From Microdochium bolleyi (taxonomy: Eukaryota; Ascomycota; Sordariomycetes; Xylariales; Microdochiaceae): a stretch of 64,000 bases of DNA. The notes below the pieces were generated by a model. It ran no database searches and was not told the DNA's origin. It saw only the letters and a program-made list of their open reading frames with translations. The stretch is from positions 124,001-188,000 of the forward strand of contig KQ964248.1 of assembly GCA_001566295.1 (NCBI GenBank), given 5' to 3'. Shown piece by piece: positions 1-11,470 of this stretch. A program made the translations under genes and the position numbers. Each line of letters opens with the position of its first letter. The first letter of the stretch is position 1.

Positions 1-759
1 CATGCTCCGCTTCCACCGTCGCAACACGAAGACAATCGAAGCATCCTCTCTGTGTAGCTCTGCTTCTCGATTGGCAATCGTTTCCGACGGTCCATTATCT
101 GCATCTCTGCGAGACGCCCTTTCAACCCTGTCGGCAAGAGCTTGTCCACAGCGAATAGGATGGGGATCGCCCTGCTCCGCATGCCACACAACGGCCGCCA
201 GGCTAAAGGACGACTGGATCTGCGCGGCCGGGCGGTCTGGCCAGGGTTGTTGTCCGTCCAGGCTGTCCTCTTGGCTCAGGACCCAGAACCTGGGGGCCCT
301 TGCCGCAGGGTGGCGGCTGCTTCCTTAGCGCGCTCGTGTCCCTGCTTCGAGGCTCCCAGGCCGCCCCTGGAGTCGCCGCGTCCCTGGAGCTAGCCCAGCG
401 CTAAGGTGGCCTGCAATCTGCTTCGGGGTAGCTCGTGCCTCTGGGGGGTGTGTGGGTGCAACCACCAGCACCTTCTGATAACAGCCACCACTCTCGACAA
501 GCACCTTCCTTTGCGAGTCCCCTTCCCGACTTTTCCTCATTGTCCACATCTGTATCCTCCCATCCGTCTATTTCCCCTCCATCTCCGGACTTCCAATTGC
601 GTTGATCGCCCGTCGTTCTGCTCTCCTTCGCCCACAATACGCAGCCATCGCGTCCGCATCGCAGCTCTCTACCCGCCGGTCACCAACAAATCACCGCTTC
701 CTCGATGCCAAGGATCCCGACATAATCGGTTCCCAGATCTCACAACTCCCTCCGTCATC
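1..759. other. 5' flank of the BAR gene, no gene seen
   Basis: GC-rich leader with pyrimidine-rich stretches from about 480 to 750, in keeping with a promoter and 5' UTR of the gene starting at 760. The open frames here have no recognisable protein character. Confidence 0.5.
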
Positions 760-2332
760 ATGAACTTCACCAAGAAGATCGACCGCGCCTTTCAATGGGC
801 GGGCGAGAAGATGGGCCAGGAGGCCAAGACCTGTCACTCGGACGAGTTCAAGTCCCTTGAGACAGAGATGGCCTTGCGCCACGAAGGTTCGTTCTGCCCA
901 TCAGCCGACATTTCCCCATGACAATGGACCCTGGCTGACAATAACCCTCGGCGAGCAGGAATGGAACGCCTACAGAAATCGATGAACACATACGTGAAGC
1001 ACTTCTCCCGTCGCTGCGACTCCTTCGAGGACAAGGAGAAGGGACTCCCCGTCAGCTATCTTGGCCGGACCATGATTGCTCACGGCGAGGACTTTGAGCC
1101 AAACTCGGAATTTGGAAACTGCCTGATCGGTAAGCTCTGCGCAGAAGATTTATGATCATCACTGGGAAAGCGCTAACCGACACGATTTCTACAGCATTGG
1201 GCACTGCCAACGAGCGCATCTCGGGCATCCAGGAGAGCTACGTCGCTAACGCCACCTCCAGCTGGCTGGATTCCACGGAGCGGTCGCTCGCCATGATGAA
1301 AGAATACCAGGTGAGCCTAGGAACTATGCATGAAGAATGGGTCAAATTTGCGCCTGGCTAACAACTTTGTCTCTTCAGAACGCTCGCAAGAAGCTCGAGA
1401 GCCGTCGCCTGACGTACGACTCCAACACGATCAAGATTCAGAAGGCCAAGCGCGAGGACTTCCGCCTCGAGGAAGAGCTTCGTGCCTCCAGAGCCAAGTA
1501 CGAGGAATCGAGCGAGGATGTGTTCCGCAGAATGCAGGATATCAAGGAAGCCGAAGTCGAGAGCACACAGGACCTGACCGGCCTGCTTGATGCGCAGCTC
1601 GAGTACTACGAGCGTTGTGCGGAGGAGCTGCGTCGTGTACGACGCGACTGGGCTGCCGGCCAGGGTCAGACCTCAAGCGGTGGGCCTCGATCGCCCGACC
1701 ACGGCTCCCGTCGCCCCACGCGCAGCCGGAGCAACACGGCGCACTCTCTCTCTGAGCGCAGCGACCGCACAGAACGCTGGGCCACGCGCCAGGACATCCA
1801 CGAGGAGCCCGAGCCCAGAGATGAGCCTGAGCCTCGCCTGCCGATTCGGTCGGGACGCATCACCAGTAATGGATCAGCATCGTCCGAGACAAGCCGTCCC
1901 ACGATCACCCGTGCTAATACCTACGGTGGGACCTTTGAGGGCCCGTCCAGCCGCCAGGGCTACCGCGAGCCGCCTGCGCCGCCCATGCCACAGAACGGAC
2001 TGCTGCGTGTGAAGTCGGCCAACAACCAGCCGCTGCCGCCGCCAAACGTGAGCAGCCTGCGCAGCAACCTGCGTCCTGTAAGCCGCGTGTCGACTGGCCA
2101 GGGCAACGACGTCTTCGCGGATGACTACGACACCGCTACCAGCAGCGGAAGCCCCGACTATGACCGAAGCGAGAGCCCGGCCACCAGCTACGGCAGCCTT
2201 AGCAGGACCACGAGCAACACAGGGCTGTCATCATCGGGCACACTGGGCAAGAAGGCGCCGCCGCCGCCGCCCAGCCGGTCGAAGAAGCCTGCGCCGCCTA
2301 TCCCTGCCCGCAGAGCCGACTCGGCGTACTAG
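760..2332 (+). CDS. BAR-domain protein with proline-rich C-terminus
   Basis: Four exons keep frame: 760-886, 959-1129, 1195-1310 and 1379-2332, giving 455 residues. Donors are GTTCGT, GTAAGC and GTGAGC; acceptors all end in CAG. Residues about 1-240 form a BAR-type three-helix bundle that begins MNFTKKIDRAFQWAGEKMG and is rich in charged coiled-coil segments. The second half is Ser/Arg/Pro-rich, disordered, and ends with polyproline stretches (KKAPPPPPSRSKKPAPP) that are typical SH3 ligands. No SH3 domain is present. BAR dimers bind curved membranes, and relatives are placed in endocytosis and actin-patch organisation; the polyproline tail would recruit SH3 partners (inference). Length and architecture match the fungal family. 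The start is the first in-frame ATG before the conserved N-terminus. Confidence 0.9.
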
Positions 2333-2872
2333 AAGGCCTGAGTCGGGAGTGGGATTGCGGGCGATGTATTTCTTCACGATCTGAGGCGCTTTTGCGCGCT
2401 TACATTAAGAAGCATGGGCGCCATTTCTTTTTATCTTTTATGGCAAGCGACGGGACAGGTCTGTTGCGAACCTCGAGCCTCAGACAGGCATAGTTTTCCA
2501 GCATCGGTTTGGGATTGGGACGCGGTTCAGTCAATTGGCGTTGGGCTGGCGTTTGGAGTCATGGTTTTCGGCCCTACATCTTGCATCGTTTTGTATTTGA
2601 CACTTTAGACGGTGTCGCAGAAGCTCAGCAGCACTAGTTGATATAAATCATGGACAGGCCTCCATTACCCAAGGTTAGGTCGACGGTGATGAGTGCACAT
2701 TTGTAAGATACATGCCGACTTATCACGCGATCACGCTCGCCGTGGAGAATATATAGGCTCGCGTCCCTCGCGTCGATGGCGTGAAGACACCGACTCTGGT
2801 ATCTGAGATGTGTGGCCATCAAGGTGTTGAAACACGGGAGCGGAGTTGCCTCGTCCCTCGGCCGGTCACCTA

Positions 2873-2913
2873 CCTACGCGTACCTTAAAAGTAACTCCGC
2901 AGGTACGCGTAGG
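2873..2913. repeat. Perfect 13-bp inverted repeat, 15-nt loop
   Basis: Arms CCTACGCGTACCT (2873-2885) and AGGTACGCGTAGG (2901-2913) are exact reverse complements and contain the CpG-rich core ACGCGT. It could form a hairpin or be a paired regulatory site; ACGCGT is also the MluI cell-cycle box core of yeast (a resemblance only). Confidence 0.75.
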
Positions 2914-2963
2914 GAGGCTGGAAGGGACCTGGAAGGCAGTTGCACATTCTACACTGGATTTAT

Positions 2964-2999
2964 GGATGGGATGGGGATAGGGATGGGGATGGGGACGGG
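2964..2999 (+). repeat. G-rich GGATGGG-type simple repeat
   Basis: Six G-runs of three or four separated by two to five bases. This spacing fits the sequence rule for an intramolecular G-quadruplex. Confidence 0.6.
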
Positions 3000-4680
3000 T
3001 ACGCGACAAAGGAACCTTGTCTGCACCGGGGAGGAGCCAGACTGTGAGCGGCAGATCCCAAAGTACCTATGCGATGGCGGCAAAGCGGGATTCGCAGGCT
3101 GCATACCTAGGCATGATTTGATGAGAGGAAAGAGTGGTTTGAGGTGTAGTTACTGACCAGCCGCCAGCGCTGGTGGTTGGTGGTGGCCGGTCGGTGCTGG
3201 ATGGGTTAACCCGACGGAGTCCGGCTGCAGCAGGGCGCGCGGATGCGGTGCGTGGTGGGCTGTTGTTTGTTCGATGGGGTGACTGGAGAAGTCTTGGAGC
3301 GAACCACGCCAAAAGTTGCGGCCGGAGAACGTCTGCGACCGGAGGTCCCGGCGGGCAAGAGGGACTCGGGTGCAAAAAAAAGACCAGAAAAGATTTGTTT
3401 TGGGGATTGAAAGGGTCTAATTCAAGGGACTTGGGAGAGAATGCGAAGAGCAGGTTTCCTGCATGTCCTGCGGTTCCCGGCTCGGGCGGGCGCGGTGCCA
3501 TGTTCCTCTGCACGTGTTGACTGTTGTGCCTGGAGCTGCAGTTCACGTCATTACCTCAAGGTACGAACGAGACTCACAAGAAGGTCGTAACGATCTCGAG
3601 CCCGGGCAGGTGCTGATACATGCTTGGCATTGGATTCATGTTCTGTGACATGTTGTAACAGGCGCTGCTTGAAATGATGTGATGCTCGCTGCCGTCGAGC
3701 TTGTCATTTTGGTAACGTGCTCTCGGAGATGAATATCAGGTCTACCTGGGTGCATCTTTCGCTGACCCAGAAAGAGGGTCGCAAGAGCCAATGGCAGGGC
3801 GCGCGATATGACCTGCTCAGTTGAGCAACCGTGGGCTCCACGACGGGATGGAGATCCGGAGCAGCCATCTCCACATCCACAGGCCCCAGAAGGCCATATG
3901 CCGAAGGACTCCGCAGCTCTTGCCCGTCGAGGCCCTTCTGTGGACTGCAGAGAAGAAGGGAAAAGATGGAGACGGGCAGCATTTTTGCGATGGTGCCTGC
4001 GCGGGCCCATGTGATGAGAGGGCGGGCGGCATGACCGGGAGGGCAGCTGACGGGGCGGAGGGGCCGGCGGGTGCAGTGTGGGTTTCCTTTGCTACAAGGC
4101 CGAGATGCGGTGCCTGGGTTGCGGATTCCGATATATATTCCCCGGGTCCCTCTCGCGTCCATGGTGATGAATCTCTGCCTGGCTGCTTGACTTGTGCTTC
4201 TGGTCGACGACGGTTCCATTGACTGCCTTTACCATCACTGTACAGCTGACAACAGCAACAATAACAACAACGCTGCCACTGCCCCCAGTCGGCTGTCTCC
4301 TCCTGCATTCCCATTCGCCCCCGACTCCGGCAGGGCTTATCAGATAATCGCCGACCTACCCCTCGCCTTTTTGGAGCCTCCTGCTGCAACAGAAGAGGTC
4401 ATACGCCGCCACACGGCCGTATCCCCAGGCTCACAGCTCTGGGCCGCTTCGGAGACGACCGGCCTGGACCGCCACCACTCTCCGCTGTCGCCGTCGCCGT
4501 CGCCACCACGCCAGCACGTGTGACCGCGCAGGCACGCGACCCCCTCTCGAGACCAGGCGCGACACCACACCAGCCCGCCCGCCCGCGATAGCCCCTCGTG
4601 CTTTATATCGCGACACCGCCTTACACCACCGCCCCTCCTCTTCACACGACAACCCTTCCGGTCCGCAATTGTCACACACC

Positions 4681-4694
4681 CACACACACACACA
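4681..4694 (+). repeat. (CA)7 microsatellite directly before the start codon
   Basis: Seven CA units run straight into the ATG at 4695 of the 2OG oxygenase gene, so this tract is 5' UTR. Confidence 0.8.
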
Positions 4695-6006
4695 ATGGGT
4701 TCCGCACAGAACTTCCCCGCGGCAGACCTGCCCATGGACCTGCCCATCATCGACCTCGACGTCTACCTCCAGCAGGGCGCCTCCTCCGACGCCGCTCGCG
4801 CCGAGTGCGCAAAGGCCGCCCGCGCCCTCATCACCTACGGCGCCCTCATCCTCCACGACTCGCGCGTCGCCGAGCAGGACAACGTCACCTTCCTCGACCT
4901 GCTCGAGGACTACTTCGCCCAGCCAGCCGCCGCCCTGCGCGAGGACGAGCGGCCCGACCTCGGCTACCAGGTCGGCGTCACCCTCGAGAACACAGAGAAG
5001 CCAAAGTGCGCCGTCGACGAGCCCTGCCTCGACATCATCCAGCGCCTCGCCCCCTCTGAGCGGCCCCTCGACATCGGCGCCCACGAGCCCGATCCCAAGT
5101 GCCGCTTCTTCTGGAAGATGAGCGAGGTTCCGCCCTACGAGACCCAATTCCCCGCGCTCAACGCACCCAATGTCATCCCCCGTGCCGAGAACATCCGCGA
5201 CCGCTGGACGCCCGTCATGGAGAAGTGGGGGACGTCGATGAAGAGCGCGTGAGTCTAGCCCGCCTGTCACCGGACAGAGATATAGAAGGGACATGGAGCA
5301 AGCAAAGGACTGACAACAATCACCACAGTGTCACTGGAGTTGCCGAGATGGCCGCTGTAGGCATGGGCTTGCCCGCCACGACATTCTCAGACGCCGGCAA
5401 ATACGGGTAAGCATTACCCTTTCCCAGGCCCTTGTCACCTTCCTGAGCGATTTAGCTAACAACAGCACGAACAACAGCCCGCACCTCCTCGCCCCGACGG
5501 CCTCGGACCTCGCAAAGTACGGCAAGCCCGACACGATCCTCGCCGGCTTCCACACGGACCTCAACTTCCTCACAATCCACGGCCGCTCGCGGTACCCGGG
5601 CCTGCACATCTGGGCGCGCAACACGGGCAAGAAGATCCCCGTCAAGATCCCCGAGGGCAATTACCTGCTCGTGCAGGCGGGCAAGCAGATCGAGCACCTG
5701 ACGGGCGGGCTCGTCAAGGCCGGGTACCACGAGGTCGTCGTCAACGACAAGACGCTGGCCGTCATTGAGAAGCGCAAGGCCGTTTTCCCGGACCGCCCGC
5801 TCGTGCGCATCAGCAGCACCTTCTTCTGGCACCTCAGCAGCGACTACGACCTCGCGCCCATCCCGTCGCTCGTGGAGCAGGCCAAGGCCGTGCGCGCGGA
5901 GCAGTTCAACCTCGGCAAGGACGAGGGCGAGGAGGTCACGTACGACGAGATGAAGGTCGGGCAGCAGGTGCAGAGCGAGCTGAAGCACATTGCGCTGATG
6001 ACGTGA
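4695..6006 (+). CDS. 2-oxoglutarate/Fe(II)-dependent oxygenase-like protein
   Basis: Three exons: 4695-5248, 5329-5406 and 5466-6006, about 390 residues. An acceptor 12 nt further on at 5478 would remove four residues (TNNS). Introns start GTGAGT and GTAAGC. The C-terminal half is the double-stranded beta-helix of the isopenicillin N synthase-like superfamily. The H-x-D iron ligands are in GFHTDLNFLTIHG (about H240/D242), the distal His probably in AGYHEVV, and a likely co-substrate Arg lies in RPLVRISSTFF. The family oxidises small molecules using O2 and 2-oxoglutarate; the substrate cannot be read from sequence. Large relatives occur widely in Pezizomycotina, some beside secondary-metabolite genes. 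It converges on the O-methyltransferase gene at 6662-7348. Confidence 0.85.
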
Positions 6007-6661
6007 GGGGGGATGTACGTGAGAGATATCTTGTGACGAAGCATTAGAGAGAGCGATTTCCGTTTTTGGTCCCTTATTCATTGTTGTCATTGTCACAGAG
6101 AGAGCATGCAGGCTATGGACGGAGAAGCGCCAGCGGGTACACCGCCGCCAACATCGTTGTTTTGATGAACCGTACATATACATTCCTAGATACCACAACC
6201 TGATCAGATCTTTTCATACAGTGCCACCAGTGGTCCGGGGAGAAGTTAAACAATTCGCCTTGCTGTATGACAAGATGGGGTTGCCGGCTTGCAAACTTCC
6301 GACCTTTATTTCCTCTTTCGTGGTTCTGCCGCTTATATACCAGACTATAAGCAGGCAGAAATAAGTAATGAGAGACACGAAGAGACCAAGATGAATCTAG
6401 AAGGCTATATTGGCGATATTGAAACATTCTCGTGCGTGCTCAGATCTTCCGCCATCACACGGAAAACGCGAGAAACGTCGCATGTCGGCTGCCCAACTGA
6501 GCCCATAACCTATCGACTAATAATACATGTAGGGTGCTGTTGCGTTCCTCCAAATTGAGGGGGGTGGGGGGGACTCTATTGAAAATGTTCCGGCCCTGGC
6601 TCTTCCTCTAGGGATATCATGATTGCGTCAAAATCAGTCCGTGCAGCTGTTCTCCAAACCC
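6007..6661. other. Convergent 3' intergenic region
   Basis: AT-richer sequence between two convergent genes, consistent with the two 3' UTRs. No gene seen. Confidence 0.5.
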
Positions 6662-7348
6662 TCATTCCTTCACGGTAGCCACGATGAAGCCGTTGAACGC
6701 CGGCGTCGGGACCATCGGATGCACGGCGACAGTGGGCACCAGGGCCATTCGGACCCTCTCGTCGCGCCCGATCCGCGTCATGAACGACTCCTGCCCTTCG
6801 TGCACGAGGTCCTTGTAGAACAGCGCGGCCACGACGTCGTCGAGGATGATGCAGCCACCCGGGCGGGTCAGCTTCACGGCCCAGTCAAAGTGCTCCCACT
6901 CGTCGTCAAAGTGCGCGTCGATGAAGACCATGTCGAACTTGCGCCCCTCGGCCGCGAGGCGGGGCATGACTTCCAGCCCGGAGCCCAGCACGACGTCGAC
7001 CTTGTTGTCCTCGCCGAGCCCGGCCGTGTTATCGACCGCCACGGCGCGCGCGGCCGGGTCGATCTCGACGGTCGTGACTTTGGCGCCGGCCTCGGCGAAC
7101 AGGATGGCCGAGTAGCCCCCCAGGGTGCCGATCTCGAGCACCGTCTTGGCGCCCAGGGCCTGCGTCAGCACCGAGAGGAACTGCCCCGCCATGGGCCGCA
7201 CGCTGATGGGCGGGAGCCCGTGCGCCGCCGAGTTGGCGAGGCACTGCTCCAGGCGCGGGTTCGGGCGCAGCATGGACTGCGAGGCGAGCGACTCCACGAG
7301 CCCGGCCTTGTGGAAGTTGTCGAACGAGAGGGCGGCTTCGATGGACAT
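6662..7348 (-). CDS. Class I SAM-dependent O-methyltransferase (CCoAOMT type)
   Basis: Intronless, 228 residues. Motif I is at about 71-81 (LEIGTLGGYSA), the acidic SAM-ribose residue is in VEIDP (about 95), and the metal-binding region is FIDAHFDDEW (about 142-151) followed by PGGCIILDDV (163-172). This fits the methyltransf_3 family of cation-dependent enzymes that methylate catechol-like hydroxyls. The frame is open upstream to 7804, but ATG 7348 is chosen because the conserved protein begins there and a TATATATA element lies about 150 bp upstream (7498-7506). With the oxygenase gene it forms a pair of tailoring-type enzymes; joint function is inference. Confidence 0.88.
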   Translation of the reverse strand: MSIEAALSFDNFHKAGLVESLASQSMLRPNPRLEQCLANSAAHGLPPISVRPMAGQFLSVLTQALGAKTVLEIGTLGGYSAILFAEAGAKVTTVEIDPAARAVAVDNTAGLGEDNKVDVVLGSGLEVMPRLAAEGRKFDMVFIDAHFDDEWEHFDWAVKLTRPGGCIILDDVVAALFYKDLVHEGQESFMTRIGRDERVRMALVPTVAVHPMVPTPAFNGFIVATVKE

Positions 7349-7497
7349 GGTGCTGGTGAGGTTGGTGTTCTTTTGGTGATAGTCGGGACACTGGTACTTG
7401 GAGAAAAGCGCAAGGTATAAAGGGTGGCTTCGTGTAGTTGGGATCTTTGTGTCGTTTGTTCTTCTCATTTTTCTACTCAGTTCCTCGAACCCAACTC

Positions 7498-7506
7498 TAT
7501 ATATAT
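7498..7506 (-). promoter_or_regulatory. TATA-like element of the O-methyltransferase gene
   Basis: An alternating TATATATAT run about 150 bp upstream of ATG 7348. It argues against the longer open frame starting at 7804. Confidence 0.45.
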
Positions 7507-8736
7507 TACTCGGCCACGCATGTATGATGCAACTTTTACCACACTGGTCCTCGAGGAATCGGCCTGGTGGCCTGGCCTGGCGGCCGTGTCCCTGCTCGTA
7601 AGACTGGGGTCGAGGTCGGCCGAGTCCGAAAACTCGGGGCCCGAGTCCGGGACAGCAGGCAGCCACCATAAAACACGGCTCACATCGGCCGGGACCTCGT
7701 GGCAGCTCCCAGTCACCGGCGGAGATAAGTCGGGAAATTACAAGCAGGATTGCATTAGACTTAAACCCGAGCATCAGATACCCGAGCATCAGATACCCGA
7801 GCATCAGAAGCGAATTTGAGGACTCTGTTCCACTCTGGCGCTACTCAGTCTTACCCAGCCGTGGGCACAAGTCACTGTGGCTGAAGTGCCGGTTTCTCAA
7901 GGCCGGGAGAGTGGGAATCCCGTCCGCTCGATGCCGGGATGTGGCGTGGCTGGCGACATGTATTTGCAACGATATACTCACGTTTCTGCCATCCATACTT
8001 TTCATGGAGCTGAAGCTTAGCGCTGGAACCGTACCGAACATAGGGACAAAGGTACCCCGAACAATCTCTCCGCGCTTATTCCACCCCTACAGCATACAGA
8101 CAAGGTGTATATTTCCACGACGAGTCTCGCAAGGGTGGACCAGGGCTTTCCCGAGATCCCACGGTCTGCCGAAACAGACACCTCCAGATCGCGACGAGCT
8201 TCTTTATAGCCATAGCTCGATCCACAGACGAAAGATTCTTCAGATGCCGCTAAGGCGCACATTTGCATGATTCGGCAGTGGATTGTGTGAAGGCGAATAG
8301 CTCCGGAGTTACGTGCCCTGAGAGGAATGATTGACAATGATGTCGAAGTTGTTCGACCAAAGCAAAGCATCTAATGAATGGATGGCACATCAGAATGCCG
8401 TTTCTGTCCTCGACAGAGGTCTTAACCCCTGGCGTACTGCTCCATGTCTGAGCTTTTGACCTGGTTGGGTTGTTTGGATATGACGGAAATCCAGATCATC
8501 TGGATCGATTGGATATTCTCAGTATCCCGGTGCTCCTCACCTCCCACCTTTGCACCTCATCACCACGTGAAATCCCCCCAATCTGTAGTTCCTGGTTCTC
8601 GTTTCTTGGCAAATTGGTTGTCGGGGTCTGGTTTTTCGACCTATTAAGGTTGTGTTTGTCGTTACACGGACGAGCAACAAGCACAAAAGGCTACGCCCGT
8701 GCAACCAGATCCCAACATGAGACTCCGCAGGGCTGT
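7507..8736. other. Intergenic region with a 15-bp tandem repeat
   Basis: No gene recognised. A short tandem repeat occupies 7766-7809; the remaining open frames are short and random in composition. Confidence 0.5.
7766..7809 (+). repeat. 15-bp tandem repeat, nearly three copies
   Basis: Unit CCCGAGCATCAGATA at 7766-7780 and 7781-7795, then a partial third copy to 7809. The copies are identical, suggesting recent slippage. Confidence 0.85.
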
Positions 8737-9317
8737 CTAAAGCCAGAGCAATGCTGCAACGGCGGACGCGCCGAACGACAGGAAGCCGCCGGCCGCAAAA
8801 CCCGTGGCAATCTCCATGCGAACGCAGCCGCGCGTGTTATCCCAGACGCCGATCTTGGAAGGGCCAGCGCACGCGCCGTGGCCCTGGGCAGCCTGCGTGG
8901 CACCATACATAAAGGCTGCGAACAGGAAGGTTGCGACAAGGCCATCGATCGCTACGACGGTCTGCTTGTTGGCAGTCGGGCGAAGTATGTGAAAGGATAG
9001 CGCTACCATGGCGATGGTGGACTGTGACGATTAAAGTTAGCGAAGGTTCGTCTTTGTGACCGAGCTGACCCGCTGCCTGTATTGCGGCATGAACTCACCC
9101 CGACCACGATGACGATTTCCTCGGTAGGAACTCCTGGGAGGATGATGTTCCTATCAATAGCACAGGCGACAAAGACGAGAGAGATGGTAGTGAAAACATG
9201 CTGCGCGACGCGTGCGACGTTGAGAACCACTGAGCGGGGGGCAGGCATGGCGGGAGTTTGATGTTGGCTCGAAGACTGCTTCTCTGCGTCAGAGATGGAC
9301 GAGCTGCGGCTAGCCAT
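8737..9317 (-). CDS. Four-helix membrane protein, MARVEL-like
   Basis: Two exons on the minus strand, 9099-9317 and 8737-9021, join in phase 0 to give 167 residues (donor GTGAGT, acceptor CACAG). A Ser/Gln-rich N-terminus is followed by four hydrophobic segments: about 30-52, 66-86, 94-117 and 140-167. Helix count, length and spacing fit the fungal MARVEL-domain proteins (Nce102-like group), which act in plasma-membrane microdomains or vesicle membranes. There is no catalytic motif, so the family assignment rests on topology. A TATATATAA element lies about 140 bp upstream. Confidence 0.75.
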
Positions 9318-9575
9318 GTTTCCGTTATTTCAACGAATGCGCTCCGAAGTATCGAGTGAAGATTGTTGTGTTTTGGTATGCCGTTTCTCACAAGCTGCTC
9401 GTTGACCTATGCCTGTTATTTCGTTCTTGGCTTCGCTTCCTGGTGCAGACTTCGTTATATATAGACTTACCTGGTTGCACAACAAAGCAGACTCCCAAAA
9501 AAAGAAACAGAAAATTCAGTACTGCTGTACAAGGGCAAGGAACTCTGTGTCGGATGCGGTAAAACCTGCTCACAG
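9318..9575. other. 5' flank of the MARVEL-like gene
   Basis: A minus-strand TATA-like element sits at 9455-9463. No coding sequence seen. Confidence 0.45.
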
Positions 9576-9844
9576 GATATTAACGCGCTCAAACGAACGC
9601 AGACCCAGAGATTAGCCGATGGCGGGGGGGCGATCAGTACCTCGAAGACAAGTCCAAGTCCTACTACCACAAGCTGGTAATGATGCGGGACCAGTCAGGG
9701 TCCCTGTTCCGCTAGAGACATGGGTGAGCCCGTTATCAACATCCTCCTAAGATCTTGCTCGATAGATATCAACTCGCTCAATCAAGCGCGGGCCCAGAGA
9801 CTGGCCAGTGGCGTGAGAGCGAACTAAGGTGCCACTACAAGTCC
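9576..9844 (+). repeat. Diverged direct repeat of 80 bp
   Basis: Segments 9576-9655 and 9765-9844 align without gaps at about 55 of 80 positions by eye. Differences in the first 60 bases are mostly transitions. Both copies could encode a peptide of the form DIN-x-L-x5-QRLA-x-G, with a stop or drift soon after. This suggests an old tandem duplication of a coding piece. Confidence 0.6.
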
Positions 9845-10394
9845 CCATTCTCGCTGAGACGACTGCCACAAGGCACAGACAGGACTGCCCCGATTCCTTC
9901 GCCAAACGTCATCGCGTCACGATATGTTACTCTTCTCCGTGTGGTCCTCCATAGGTACAGCCGGGCTTTTTCGGCTTGATGACGGCTAATCATGGTCCTC
10001 CTGTTTGATTGATTCCAATGAACGTGACAGGGGTGTGCGAGCTTCGTCGTGATCGAAAGAGGCGTTGCACACGACGAGCATGGATCTCGGCTCTGCCCAT
10101 TTGTCGGGGTACGGAAGCAGTCCCTCGAAAGCTTCGAAGACATGCGGGTCAGCTGAGCTCTGAAAATCTGGAGGGATAACCACCCCATCCTGTGAATAAA
10201 CTGGAGCTATTTGCTATCTCGGCTCTTGGTAAAAACGTGCCACCTTCCCCTGGAAAGGATCCCAAAATGCAGACTCGGGATATCACAGACTGTATACGTC
10301 AAGCCTCGAACGGCGCTCATGATGAAATATACCGAAGAGTCCTCATTCGCACGTCGGAAATACATTTCCTATCAACTTCGAACTGGCCACGATT
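9845..10394. other. Decayed sequence, possible protein relic on the minus strand
   Basis: The minus-strand frame 9986-10183 has protein-like composition (begins MVIPPDFQSSADPHVFEAFE) but no recognised family and no supported gene structure. Nothing else is visible. Confidence 0.3.
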
Positions 10395-10571
10395 TCACAC
10401 GTTCTCGCACAAGACCCAGCGCTTCCCCAGGCACGCCCAGCGGCTGAATGCGAACGCGGCCAGGCTGCATGTCAGCACGGCCGACAGGAACCCGACCATG
10501 GCCGCCGGGCCGACCGCCTCTAGCAGCTGGCTGCTGATCGGGATGCAGATGAGCGTGGCCAGGCTGCCAAA
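10395..10571 (-). pseudogene. C-terminal remnant of an MFS (monocarboxylate-type) transporter
   Basis: Read on the minus strand, the frame ending at TGA 10395-10397 contains a segment beginning FGSLATLICIPISSQLLE. It is followed by a hydrophobic helix (AAMVGFLSAVLTCSLAAFAF) and the juxtamembrane SRWACLGKRW. This looks like the last two helices and tail of a fungal MCT-like MFS protein. A plausible intron boundary precedes it (minus-strand CAATCAG followed by GTTAGT near 10635), but no further transporter sequence can be read upstream to 10.8 kb. It is therefore taken as the broken 3' end of a lost gene. Confidence 0.6.
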
Positions 10572-11470
10572 AGCTTGTCAACACTTGAACCCTTGTCTCT
10601 GAAACCCTGTCTCCAGGACGCCTCGACAACTCAATGACTAACCTGATTGGCCTACGTTGAGTCCCGTCTTCAGCTCAACCCTTCTAGCGCGACGGGAACC
10701 AGCCTATCGATCTCGGCAGTGGGCCTGTCACGAAGGGTTTGGTGAAGCCTGGTTGCGCGCCAGCGGTCGTGTTTCCGGTGTTCATCCGTCGTTGCCGAGG
10801 CAATAGTAAAGGCTATTTTCAATATTTTGCATGCTGCGAGATGGTGGCAGATTCCCAGGCGGCTCCATTTTCACACTTCGAATATTCTTCCATAGCCTTA
10901 TTATCTCGCAAAGTCAAGGCTTACACTGCTACTGGATGGTAAAACTCGGGAAAAACGAGAGCCAGCTTTCGGGACATGCACAAGAAAAAATACTGGAAAG
11001 ACGGAAGCCCGAAGCTGCTTGAGCACTTCTTTGGCCGCCGGATGCATCTCTGTAATAATGCCTGGTGTAAGGCGCGTCAAGAAACATTGGTTGCTGTAGC
11101 AATAGCTTTCTGGGCAATAGACTTGTTCGGGCCCAGCACAAGGTTTTCAGACATTATTATTGACGGGCCACGCCACAGGGCATTTCGGGGCTCTGGACTA
11201 TTAATGTCGTGACCGAGTTCTGTACTTGGATCGCTGCGCGCCTGCAAACGCTCATTGTCTTTGAACGTGCTAAATAATCTCAGCTTAACTTGAACAAGTG
11301 CGAGAAGTGGGTCTAGGCGTTAGAATACTGCAGCATGGCAGACATCCAGGGCGGTATAAAGTATCTCGGATCGGGTAAGCTCGTCAGTATTAGGTGTTTC
11401 GAGTACTCCTTTGAACAGATAATAGACAATTATATGGCTAGCCTAGGAGGATACATCGCGAAGCTCTACT
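10572..11470. other. Non-coding or decayed sequence
   Basis: No gene recognised; probably the remains of the lost transporter gene and flanking sequence. Confidence 0.4.

Larger units (their letters stand above)
2333..4694. other. Long intergenic region with inverted repeat, G-rich tract and CA tract
   Basis: No gene found in 2.3 kb. It holds a perfect 13-bp inverted repeat (2873-2913), a G-rich tract (2964-2999), and a pyrimidine-rich leader ending in a CA dinucleotide run that abuts the start codon at 4695. Open frames at 3067-3546 and 3704-4389 (minus strand) are compositionally random. Confidence 0.55.

Noticed and set aside
3067..3546. 159-codon minus-strand frame
   Set aside because: Pro/Ser-rich random composition in the GC-rich spacer, no homologous character.
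4431..5294. 287-codon minus-strand frame
   Set aside because: Antisense of the first exon of the 2OG oxygenase gene.
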